This document shows positions 17,901 to 26,527 of a stretch of 32,873 nt of DNA, piece by piece. A model generated the notes under the pieces. It was not told where the DNA came from and did no database searches. It worked only from the letters and a program-made list of their open reading frames with translations. The stretch covers positions 1 to 32,873 of the forward strand of contig JAYMTA010000264.1 of assembly GCA_036897625.1 (NCBI GenBank). Direction: 5' to 3'. Both the position numbers and the translations under genes were made by a program. Every line of letters begins with the position of its first letter. Position 1 is the stretch's first letter. This stretch comes from Pelargonium cotyledonis. Lineage: Eukaryota > Streptophyta > Magnoliopsida > Geraniales > Geraniaceae.

Positions 17901-20900
17901 TTTTAGAAACCAAAATGAGGTACGTTGATATTTTGTAGTGTTTGTAAAATCCTTTCAATATACAGTAGCCTTGGAATATCATGTCGCCAAGATACCGGTT
18001 GGCTAACATAGAATCTTCCTAAATAAGAGATTAAGAGAGAAACCAAAGTAATCAGAATTGGCATTTAATTTTTTTTCCGTATGCATTTAGTATAACCAAT
18101 GAGAGTTTATTCCCTTAAGTTACATAGGAAGATTGAAGAGGAAATCAAACCTTGCGGTTATTAAAACCGGAACACTGTCAAGACTAAGTGATGGGGGACC
18201 ATATCTGACTCAAATTTAGCCAAAATATAAAACATCAATAGTAGAACAAAGGGAATTTCCCAAAAAAAGGCACGACTGTTGGGAATATTTTCTTAATTGT
18301 GTACCTTTCTCAATTAAGAAAATATTCCCATGTAGACTGAATTAACAGGATACTCAATTAAGAAAATATTCCCATGTAGACTGAATTAACAGGATAGCTA
18401 GTTGGTTATGGATTTAACTGCCTCAGAAATGACTCATTGAAATGCTACACTCTTTCTCATTGTATGCAGTAGGTGCAACTTTTTGTTGAGCAATTTGCAT
18501 TTCAGAGTAAAGCAGTGTTGGTCCACCTTCATAGTTTTTCAGATACTGCTGTATTAGAGCAATCCGTTGTCATCTAGTTCGGTCAGGATGTCTGGGTTTT
18601 CCCCAGTTTTCCCGGGTTCAAATCCCGGCGACGGAATTGTTTCTTTTCTATGTTAACTTTGACTTTCATGGTGAATTCTGTCAAGAACTCTGCAGTCATG
18701 ACAGTAAACCTTTTATATGAGTTCTTAATTATTGCTTTGTGGCCATATTTTACTCTGCTGTTTAGATCTACTAATTATGTTTGTTCTGGTGCTTGCAGAG
18801 GTGGGCGATTATTCGGAAGAAAAATGTCAACGTAAATGTTGGAGGAGGAAACCCATCTTCTGGCTCTCAACTTTCTGAGGCTCAGCTGGCAGCGCGTAAT
18901 GCAATGAATCTTGCCCTCAATCCACCAACTAAAAATATATCATCACCTTCCTCAGTTGGCCCAGGTGATTCTCTACTCCTTTGGTGTTCATAATTGAGTT
19001 CCTTGGAGTTTGTAATAATCTGAATAGTATTAAATGTTATAATTACCTTCAAGTGTCTAGCAGTTATAAGAAGATTTATTAGTACCATCATCCTTTTGGA
19101 TTTTTCTTTTGAAGACCCCCCTCTCAGTTATCAGGAAAAGAATGTCTTGATTGCTTTTACATATTTGAGCTGTGGTGAAAAGTTGATGCCATCTTGTGTG
19201 GATTGTGTCTCACTTAAAGGCCTGCTCCATAGTTCTGACTGTCATGCAATTAGTGTGAACTGGAGAGGATTAGTCTTTTCTCATCAAACGGTCTTTGGAT
19301 CAATGTTTCTGGAACAACCAGTGACATTAAATTCCAATTTTGGTTTTGGTCTTGTATATATAACTCAGTTATGTGAATTTCTGGAAGTATCACTTGACAA
19401 TTATTTGAGGGCTCCAAAATTGTGCTTTGTATATGCTTAATGGATTGAAAGAACTGTGATGACTTTGTTGCCACATTAGTTCTCTAAGTTATCTTATGCA
19501 TATGATTTTTTGTACTTTTTTGCAAAGTTTGAATGCGGTTCTCCTTGGATTTTTAACAGCAGGGATGGGTGTGAATGCTACGTCTAGTAATTCTGTGCGT
19601 CCACCTAATGCTGAAGCTGGCACCTCTGTTGTACAAGCTGTACATCAATCTCAACAAGGTTATTTCTGCTCTGAAAGCTCCAAAACTGTCCACTTCATTC
19701 TTAATAAATAGAAAAAACTGTGATGACTTAGTGCAATCCTCTAGCTATAATAGAATGATTTCCGTACTTCTGTGCAAAGATTGAATGTCGTTCTCCTTGG
19801 TTTTTGAACAGCTGGGACAGGTTTACATGTTTCGTCTAGTAATTCTGTGCGTCCTCCTAAAGCTGAAGCCAGCAGCTTGGTACATGCTGTACATCAGTCT
19901 GAACAAGGTTTTTTTCTTCCTGATCTGAGAGCTCTAAAACCATATGCTCTCTATATGCCTGATGAATTGAAAGAGTTGTGATGACTTTGTTAATGTGTTC
20001 ATTTTTTTTTATTTCTTTGCTTCCGCTCAAATTTTGAATGTGGATCTTGTTGGATTTTAAACAGTTGGGACAGGCTCAAAAACTATATCTAGTAATTCTG
20101 TGCGCCCTCCTAATGCTGAAGCCAGCAGCTTTGCACAAGCTACACATCAGTCTCAACAAGGTTTTTTTTTTTCTGATCTGAAAGCTCCAACATTGTTCAT
20201 TTAGATAAGCTTAATGAATTGGAAGAACCACGATAATTTTGGTAGTCATTTGTTTTCATTTTTGTTAAAAGTATCCCACATTGAAAGAATATGAAGTTTG
20301 AGACCACATGATATACAAGTTGAGCCCTCCACCTAATAGCTTAAGCTTTTGAGTTGGATTTATGTTTTAACAATTTTAAGCTAGTATTAGTTTATTTAGT
20401 ATGATTTTTGTACCTGTGGACGAAATATGATTGTTGTTCTTGAATTTTAACAGTTGCCTCAGGTTTAAATGCTGCTTCCAATAGTTCTGTACTTCCTTCT
20501 AATGCTGAACCTGGCACTGTGGTACAAGGTCCAAATCAGTCTCAACAAGGTCCTATCCCTTCAAAATCAATGGGCCCATTGGGTTTGTCCCCAAAATCTC
20601 GAACAATTGCTAAAAAGCCTTCAGCCAAGTCTGTATACACTTCAGATTCTATGGTAAAAGCTACTGCAGTTGCTGCTGGAGCCCGCATTGCAACACAATC
20701 AGTTGCAGACTCGGTGATTAAGGCTGCTAAGAATGTCCATATTATGCCCACAGGTGGTGGTTCTTTGATGAAATCTCCTATGTCCAGTGGTGCAGCCACT
20801 CACTTGGCAGGTCATTCTAATGTACACTACATCTGTACTGGCCTGGCAGCTACCGCACATCCAACATATCCTCCTGTTACAACAAGTGTGCCACGCAGTG

Positions 20901-21994
20901 GACCGACAAGAACTGCAGTCCCACCAACAATTCAGCGTACTTCAACTACTTCTGGCACATTGCCAAATATGCCGTCTAAACTGACTATTGCTATTGCAAC
21001 TAGTCTGGCTGCTGGACCTCAATCACATAAAGATGTTAAAACTGCAGAAGAGACCAAACTTCTTGAGATGGAAAATGCGCCAAAAGAGCAAGTCCGAGAG
21101 AAGGGCACATGTGCTGTAGGAAATGGGCCTAGCAGTCAAGTTGAAGATATAACGACTTTGTCAAATCAGGCTGCAGGGCTAAAAGAAGAGACAATTGTTG
21201 AGGATTCCTTGAGCTCAAAGGAAGCAGTAACTGATGAAGGAGCTGCTGTTCACAAGAAAGCTGTGGAGAGTCAAGATGCAAATCAGAACAATAACAAGGC
21301 TGAGGTGAGTCAACAAGATGAGAATCAGAATTGTAAGATGTCTGAGGTTAGTGAAGATGCAAATCAGAATAAGAACAAGGCTCAGTGTGAAGATGCAAAT
21401 CAGAATAGTGACAAGGCTGAAGTGAGTGAAGCGGTGAGTCAAGATCACAATCAGCGAAACGACAATCATATGATGAGTCAAGATGAGAATCAGCGAAACG
21501 ACAATGCTGTGATGAGTCAAGATGAGAATCAGAACAATAACAAGGCTGAGGCGAGTCGAGATGAGAATCAGAACAATAACAAGGCTGAGGCAAGTCAAGA
21601 TGTGAATCAGAACAATTACAAGGCTGAGGTGGGTCAGGATGAGAATCCGAACAGCAACAAGGCTGAGGTGAGTCAGGATGCCAGTCAGAACAATAACAAG
21701 GGTGGGGTGAGTGAAGATGAGAATCAGAAAAAGAACAAGGCCGAGGAGGGTCAACATGCAAATCGGCAAAACAACAAAGCTCCAGAGAATCAAAATGAAA
21801 ACCAGAAGAGTAACAAGGCTGAGGAGAGGCAAGAAGCAAATCAGAGTAATGTAAAAGGTGATGGTGAATCTGCAAGTGACAGTAGTAAGAATCAGAAACC
21901 GACAAGTACGACGATGCCTAGAGTGGCAGCAGATGAGGGCAGTGAAAAACAGGAGGTTGTAAACACAGCTGTAGTTGGCAGTGAGGTGGTTTAG
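11992..21994 (+). CDS. DRMY1: MYB/SANT-like protein of the DRMY1 family, 9 exons, with duplicated exons and C-terminal repeats
   Basis: Encodes 911 residues. Exons: 11992-12065, 12180-12372, 14156-14242, 15248-15631, 18799-18964, 19560-19658, 19812-19907, 20065-20160, 20454-21994 (2736 nt, one frame). The conserved N-terminus has the Lys-rich MIERARKKKK start, then RYSATTVLALLKEV and NAREYQMLWRHLAYR. A single MYB/SANT repeat lies at about residues 201-257 (RRKRVKWTEAEDVEL, GEGNWANIL, then RWAIIRKKN), split between Gln246 and Arg247 by a 3.2-kb intron. This architecture matches Arabidopsis DEVELOPMENT RELATED MYB-LIKE 1 and its paralog, nuclear proteins affecting cell expansion and organ-size uniformity. 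After the MYB repeat come four similar 32-34-residue segments encoded by exons 6-9, an Ala/Ser/Thr/Pro-rich stretch, and about 15 copies of a 13-residue Asn/Gln/Lys-rich repeat (about 671-868). The long C-terminus looks disordered. Family membership is fairly sure; orthology is inferred from memory of the family. Confidence 0.82.
12373..14155 (+). other. Intron 2 of the DRMY1-like gene
   Basis: A 1.8-kb AT-rich intron bounded by GTAAGT and TGCAG. Apart from long A and T runs near 13005-13035, no element, RNA gene or coding segment is recognisable in it. Confidence 0.5.
14243..15247 (+). other. Intron 3 of the DRMY1-like gene
   Basis: A 1.0-kb AT-rich intron between a GTAAGT donor and a TTGTCAG acceptor. 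The 66-aa ORF at 14421-14621 has no recognisable motif. Nothing else is evident. Confidence 0.5.
16605..16985. repeat. MITE-like inverted-repeat element in intron 4 of the DRMY1-like gene
   Basis: The phrase 'atcccattaatatctattt...caatttaatcccc' at the left end recurs, inverted and diverged, at the right end (about 16920-16985). Further direct copies ('caatttagtcctcttagtatcc', 'catcccctttaatatctatttt') lie in between. This resembles the block at 1510-1850 in style but not in exact sequence. Non-coding. No clear target-site duplication was found. Confidence 0.45.
17251..17745. repeat. 248-bp tandem duplication in intron 4 of the DRMY1-like gene
   Basis: Two adjacent copies, starting at 17251 and 17499 with the same 'aatgctcaaatgcct', run in parallel to about 17745. 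They share landmarks including 'gggtattattcacaata', 'ggggcaacagctgaca' and 'aggaaatgatccatgaatag'. Identity is high (estimated by eye at around 90%), so the duplication is fairly recent. No coding capacity. Confidence 0.9.
18281..18396. repeat. 19-bp hairpin next to a perfect 44-bp tandem duplication
   Basis: The 44-bp unit at 18309-18352 is repeated exactly at 18353-18396. In front of it, 18281-18299 (gggaatattttcttaattg) is the exact reverse complement of 18311-18329 inside the first unit. The two arms are separated by only 11 nt and would form a 19-bp perfect stem. The second unit repeats the right arm at 18355-18373. The pattern suggests template switching or slippage during repair. Confidence 0.92.
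18563..18636 (+). pseudogene. tRNA-Glu-like pseudogene (anticodon position reads TTT)
   Basis: A 74-nt segment that folds as a tRNA cloverleaf. The acceptor arms TCCGTTG (18563-18569) and CGACGGA (18629-18635) pair at all seven positions with one G-T wobble, and A follows as the discriminator base. The T arm is perfect (CCGGG TTCAAAT CCCGG) and gives a canonical box B (GGTTCAAATCC). The D-arm region resembles eukaryotic tRNA-Glu. The anticodon stem has one mismatch, and the 7-nt loop reads G-T-TTT-C-C where tRNA-Glu has C-T-TTC-A-C. Position 37 is C instead of a purine, and the variable loop is altered. It lies in sense orientation in an intron. Most likely a decayed tRNA-Glu copy or the head of a tRNA-derived SINE. 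Confidence 0.7.
19411..20549 (+). repeat. Tandem array of duplicated exon-intron units in the DRMY1-like gene
   Basis: Exons 6 (19560-19658, 99 nt), 7 (19812-19907, 96 nt), 8 (20065-20160, 96 nt) and the start of exon 9 (20454-20549) are paralogous. They share the SSNSVRPPNAEA core (SNSSVLPSNAEP in exon 9) and the Q-S-(Q/E)-Q-G end. All are phase 1 at both ends, so units can be gained or lost without a frameshift. The introns are also copied: each acceptor is preceded by a variant of 'tgaatg.ggttctccttggatttttaacag', and each donor is followed by a variant of 'gctccaaaa...gatgactt'. Unit spacing is 252, 253 and 389 bp; the longer one contains the dispersed repeat at 20273-20360. A half unit of intron sequence (from 19411) precedes exon 6. 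Confidence 0.93.
20273..20360 (+). repeat. Dispersed repeat copy inside the duplicated intron 8
   Basis: Runs from 'tcccacattgaaagaatatg' through 'gatatacaagttgagccctc' to 'tagcttaagcttttgagttg'. Two inverted, diverged copies occur at 27515-27612 and 27722-27840. This segment accounts for most of the extra ~136 bp in intron 8 relative to introns 6 and 7. The motif looks like a common plant retroelement or terminal-repeat remnant; the family is not identified. Confidence 0.7.
21262..21860 (+). repeat. 39-bp coding minisatellite (13-residue Asn/Gln/Lys repeat)
   Basis: About 15 imperfect copies of a 39-bp unit with consensus S-Q-D-E-N-Q-N-N-N-K-A-E-V/A, in frame in the last exon of the DRMY1-like gene. 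Copies 7 and 8 (about 21516-21594) are nearly identical; outer copies are diverged, with one longer unit around 21427-21480. The antisense frames here stay open for 185 and 278 codons only because the repeat lacks stops in those frames. Confidence 0.93.
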
Positions 21995-22383
21995 AGGTAT
22001 GTAGTGAAAATCAACACAAGTATTTTCACCTATAATTTTGTGATTATTCAAACTGGTGGGAAACTATTCAGTATCAATTCAGACGTGAAAATCAAATGGG
22101 AATGCTAATTTGGTTGTTGGTGTAACTTGGGAGGCAAGGTAATGTTGCTGCGAACCATTTTATTTATTTATTTTTTCAAATTTAAGAATTTTCTTATGAC
22201 TCAGTCCATTCAGGTTATTGAAACCATAGCTTAGCTTGATAGTGAAGCTGTGAAATGAAATGGAGAGAACATAATTTCTATATATAGTTTGGCTTGGCAG
22301 GCAAGACCTTATGTAATGTGAGCATACATAATTTGTTAGGACTCTATTCATAGGAAGCATCTAAATTAAAACTAAGATCATCT
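21995..22383. other. Short spacer between convergent genes
   Basis: 389 bp separate the stop codons of the DRMY1-like gene (plus strand) and the NET2-like gene (minus strand). It must hold both 3' UTRs and poly(A) sites. There is a T-rich ATTTATTTATTTATTTTTTC stretch at about 22159-22178. Nothing else is recognisable. Confidence 0.6.
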
Positions 22384-25255
22384 TCAATAGTCAATAGATC
22401 TTTGGGCAGGATATCCTAGACTACTAAACTGTTTCTGCAGCGATGGACTCACACACGCGAAGAACGATTGCCTCTGCTTTGACTTCTTATTCAGCTTAAC
22501 CCCGAACAAGAACGATCTCAACGGAATTCTTGCTCGGCTTGGCGAGTGTCTCATCTCCGCCTTGGGCTTCGTTATCCCGAGCTCCACATCCAGCTCCTCA
22601 AGCAGACTCTCCACCTCGTGTTGCAGCGCTTTCACCCGCTCTAGACCCGCCTGCAACTCGTTTTCCACCTTGATGCTCTCGTGCTTCATGTTCAGAATCT
22701 CGCCCTGGTACTTGGCTGCCTGAAACACCGTGAGCTCCACGTCGTCCACATTGTTGCTCCCGCTGCAGGCTCCCGATATCTCTTCCTGAATGTGCGCCAA
22801 AGACGCGAACCTGGCGTGCACTTCCTCTTCCAGCACCGCGTTCTGCTCCAACCATAGCTTCAGTTCCGTGTGTATCTCCCTCAGGTGTCTGTATATTGGC
22901 TTCATGTCTGAGCTCTCTGGTTTCTTCTGACCATTCCCTTCTTGCTTCGCCTGTTCTTTCATCCGTCTCGCCTGCTCTCTGAGCCTTGCCAGTTCCTCTT
23001 TCAAGTCCCGAATCGTGGTTATGAACTTCTGTTTCTGATGAATCGAAGTGCTCAGTCTCAACCAGAACCCGAGATTCTCGTCCACCAGCTCATCAATGTC
23101 CGTCCTGATCTTTTCCTCGATATTCGAAACTATAGTATTCCCAATACCGTTGACATTGATGTCTTTTGAGAAATCATATGATGAAGTAGCAGAAGTTTTA
23201 TCTCCTAAACCAGTTTGCTCATTGTTCAGCTTTTGACGCAGCGCTTCAATCTCGGCGTCCCTCATTGTATTAGCTCGCACCAATTCGCGTACCTGCGTCG
23301 TGAGATCAGAGAGGCTGTTCTTGTTTCTCTTGTCCACATCATTCAGCTTCCTTCTCACTTCTTTGTAGTTCTGAAGAACTGATGTGTACTCTTCTAGAAG
23401 CATCTTTTCTCTGTCATCAAGTGTGTTCAAGTACATTTGTCTCCAGTTGGGTAACACTTCTTGATCCTCATCTGTATCGTCTTCGTGATCATCAATCTCA
23501 ATCACTTCCTTTTTCGGTTTCGTTTTCGAGGATTTAGAGGATTTATCAGAATCCTCTTTCTTTTTCTCCTTTTCTTCCGAAGGCTTCGGCTTGCCTTTCA
23601 CGCCAAGCATCTTCGCCCACTGGATCTTCTTGTTCTCCTTAGCTGCTATGGTGTCCGGAGCCTCTTTCACTTCCTTGAACAGGCCTGCGTTTTCGAGGTC
23701 TTCGTCGAGCTTCACAGTGTGTAGCTTCTCGGAGAGGTGCTCAATGTTGCAGCTAGCTTCTGTGAAATGTGCTTGGAGGTTGCTGTTTCGGTCCTCCACG
23801 GTTTGGTTCAGGCTCTTCACTCTAGTTAGCTCCTCTTCGAACTCTGCTAGTCTTTTCTTCATGGTTTCCGAGGTCTGAGTCAGGCTCTCCTTGTCCCCTT
23901 CCAGCTCCTTGATGTGTGCTCGAAGCTCGTCGGTTTCTGTGGTTAGTCTCTGCACCAAAGAGTCCTGAGACGCCACTGCTGTCTCGAGCTTCACAACCTT
24001 GTTCACAAGCTCATCAATCTTCTCCGCAAGCTCGATCACTGAGAGGTTCGTGTTCGAGCTAGTGGCCAGGTTTTCTTTGATTAGCACCCTCAGCATTTCC
24101 AAATCCGGCTTTTCTTGCTGCTTCTGGGAAGTCTTGGGACGCGAGGTTTCAGTACTCGTCTCATTAGGAGGCTTCTGGCTAGAGTTTTCCTGATCTTCAT
24201 TGTACTTGGCTTGAAACTTCTCTTTCAGAGCCTCGAGCTGATTATGCGCCTCTTGGATCTTCCCGTACTCGACTTTCGCGTCCTCAGCAGACTGCTCTCG
24301 CTTCCCTTGCAGCTTGTGCAAGGTATCCTGGCACGATTTCAGAGCTGTCGTCGCCATCAGTGCACGAGCATCGCTGTCCTCGATCATAGTCCCGATCCCG
24401 AACTCATCTTGAAGTTTGCAAACTTTATCTTGCATCTCGCTGATCCGGTTCTCCATGTCCCAATACTTATTCGTAGCGTGCTCGTACACGTTCCTGACAA
24501 ACTCTTTCTCAGTCTGGAGACCGAGAATCCCCTTCTGGAGGCTATCGATCTCCTCCAGGGCCTCAGCTTTGCTAAGCCCCGAACAAAACGACACGGGCTT
24601 AGCAGAGCTGGCATTTCTCTTGAATTGTCTCTGCCCTTGCCCTTGCCCTTGTCCTTGTCCTTGCCCCTTCTTGATCTTCATAGATGGGATCCTGAAATCC
24701 TTCCCGGGGGCCTTTGGGCCCCTTGGGGCGCCCCGCCCCGGGGGGTCCACTAGGAGGAGGATTCATAGATTCTCCTGAATTCTCCTCCTCGTCGTACAAT
24801 GCAATCTGGACTCTCTCGGGGAAAACTTGTGCAATCGTGCGGTTAGCACTCTGGAGTTCTCGCGATAAATGATCATATCTCTCTGCCAAAGCTCGGTATG
24901 CCCTGAAAGATTCTTCGACAAAGTTGATGATCTCGGGCCTCCTCCTATAGTACATTTCTGCTCTCCTCGCGAACGAGTCCCCGTCATGATCAATGATCTG
25001 GAGAGTGTCGTGCACCTTCTCCTCCATATCTGCGCGCGGGTTTGCAGATTCATGACAATAAATATAAATTTTGTTAAGTAAGATAGAGAGTACATACAGA
25101 TAATGTCACGCAATCAATAATCAACAATTGTTAAATCGAAACAAAAAGTATAAATTTGGACCTGCAAGGCTTTGTTCGAGCCATTTGGACTGCTTTGTCC
25201 TGATGTGGCTTGCCCACCACCATGAGTATGCATTGGTTGCTGCTCTCTGCAGCAT
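22384..25255 (-). CDS. NET2: NETWORKED 2-like NAB-domain actin-binding protein, with one apparent frameshift
   Basis: Plant-specific NET proteins bind F-actin through an N-terminal NAB (KIP1-like) domain and link actin to membranes; NET2 members are known from pollen tubes. Exon 1 is 25255-25162 (MLQRAATNAYSWWWASHI...) and exon 2 is 25029-22384. The exon 1 donor GT lies at 25161-25160 and the exon 2 acceptor AG at 25031-25030. The NAB domain covers about residues 10-95 (YSWWWASHIRTKQSKWLEQ, then MEEKVHDTLQIIDHDGDSFA, YRALAERYDHLS). A Pro/Gly-rich linker, a (GQ)6 run, SGLSKAEALEEIDSLQKGIL, long coiled coils, an acidic stretch, the NET2-type LPNWRQMYLNTLDDREKMLLEEYTS region and a basic C-terminus (PLRSFLFGVK, SFFACVSPSLQKQ) follow. 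The NAB frame and the coiled-coil frame differ by one base, with the switch somewhere in 24600-24765, best placed in the C5 run near 24702. The total, 2740 nt, is one base over a multiple of three; without it the protein would be about 912 aa. Sequencing error or a true recent null allele are both possible. Confidence 0.88.
24632..24667 (-). repeat. Hexanucleotide repeat coding for Gly-Gln
   Basis: Six tandem hexamers (tgccct / tgtcct / tgcccc on the plus strand) encode a GQ run in the NET2-like protein, in the linker just after the apparent frameshift. Confidence 0.9.
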
Positions 25256-26527
25256 TCTGTCTCCTTATTTTCTGTCACTTTCTCGAGAAAATTGTATCAA
25301 CCCATCTGATACAATGATTGGTCTCTTTGGTGTTCTTTAAACAGAAGATAATGATAAGTGAAATCAAGAAAAGTGGACAAAAGAGAAACAAAACAGTTTT
25401 TGCTTGTGGAAACAAGTGCATGGATTGGAGGAGAGGACACTTCGCCTGAATTAGCTGAGAATTGCTAAATTTAGCATGTCCACGTGGTGGTAACATTGGT
25501 TGAAATTCACTGCGAGGTTTCGAGTTTGAGACTTCGAGACACTAGTTCGGTAAATATTATCAATTATATTGATAAGGACGGATTTAGGAGGGTGTGGGGG
25601 TAAGTTTTAATTCTTGTCTTGTCCTCCATAAGAACTTTGATTTTTGTCCCAACAAGAACAAAACTCTATATCCTAGCTTGTTATGAAAAGAATTATTTGT
25701 TGAAACAATGTATTTTCAAGTGATTGGTTTAATCCAGAGATAGCAAAGGGCACCCGAAAAAACCAACACATTTCGGTTCGGTTTCATGTATGAATTTATC
25801 CACCCGAAAAAATCGGGACATATATACCAGCAAAAGTTTTGCATTTTATGCCCAAAATTCGATAAGCATTATAAGGTCGGGTTAGGGCTAGGGTTCGTCA
25901 ACCCAACCCCACCCGACACGACACTAACTTTTGCAACCTCTACTTGAATCATATGTACAAGTCAAAACTACATATTTCTTTTCCTCATCTTGACATTTAT
26001 ATTTAGCTTCTTTCATAACATATTAGGAGAAAAACGAGTATTATTCACATAATATATTTACAAGCATATTGACTTGATATTCACAAATGTACACCCTAAT
26101 TACATGAAAGAATTGCTGGCTCTCTCTCTTATTCACAAATGTACACTCTATTCTGTAGCTTAAAAAATAAAGTCTTAAATCCGAAAGAAGGAAATGAGCA
26201 GAAATTGCAAAATGTCACATTGCCTTCTCCTTAAAAAACATGAAATCAAAGAATGAACAAAGCAAGCACAACCATCCTAGCTTTTTTGCTATTTCTCTCT
26301 TCCTCCATAAAGTAAACATTAACACCCATACCGACACTAGCCAGCCAATACCAAGTTCCCTTGCCCACGTAAATATATTAAACAAGGCCACTCTTTTTCT
26401 ATTTCTTTTCTTTTCGTTTTTTACGCTATAATATATCTATATACAATCTTCTTCCTGGAGAAGTATGCTTTGCAAAAGATGAATCCGGACAGGAGCACCA
26501 GTATGCAACCATCGGCATTCCAAAACG
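25256..26527. other. Intergenic region: NET2-like promoter and 3' flank of the next gene
   Basis: Upstream region of the NET2-like gene (minus strand) and 3' UTR of the minus-strand gene at 26528. Around 25750-25925 there are repeated 'cacccgaaaaa', 'ttcggttcggtttc', 'gggttagggctagggttcgtcaacccaaccccacccg' words. Such CCCGA/GGGTT-rich sequence is often found at the subterminal ends of plant non-autonomous DNA transposons, but no ends or target-site duplication are clear. No gene is recognised. Confidence 0.45.

Noticed and set aside
18563..18636. Functional tRNA gene
   Set aside because: The anticodon stem mismatch, C at position 37 and anticodon/body conflict make a working tRNA unlikely, so it is listed as a pseudogene.
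19096..19440. 114-codon ORF in intron 5 of the DRMY1-like gene as an alternative exon
   Set aside because: The frame does not join the flanking exons and shows no similarity to the array units or known domains.
21262..21860. CRISPR-like array because of the regular spacing
   Set aside because: The repeats are contiguous, in frame and coding in a plant nuclear gene; there are no unique spacers.
21215..22051. Minus-strand ORFs of 278 and 185 codons opposite the last exon of the DRMY1-like gene
   Set aside because: They are antisense shadows of the 39-bp coding minisatellite; their repetitive Leu/Ile or His/Asp/Ser content only reflects the absence of stops in the repeat.
24115..24753. Plus-strand ORFs of 212 and 120 codons opposite the NET2-like gene
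   Set aside because: They are antisense to conserved coiled-coil coding sequence and Leu/Ser-rich by codon complementarity; they have no recognisable domains.
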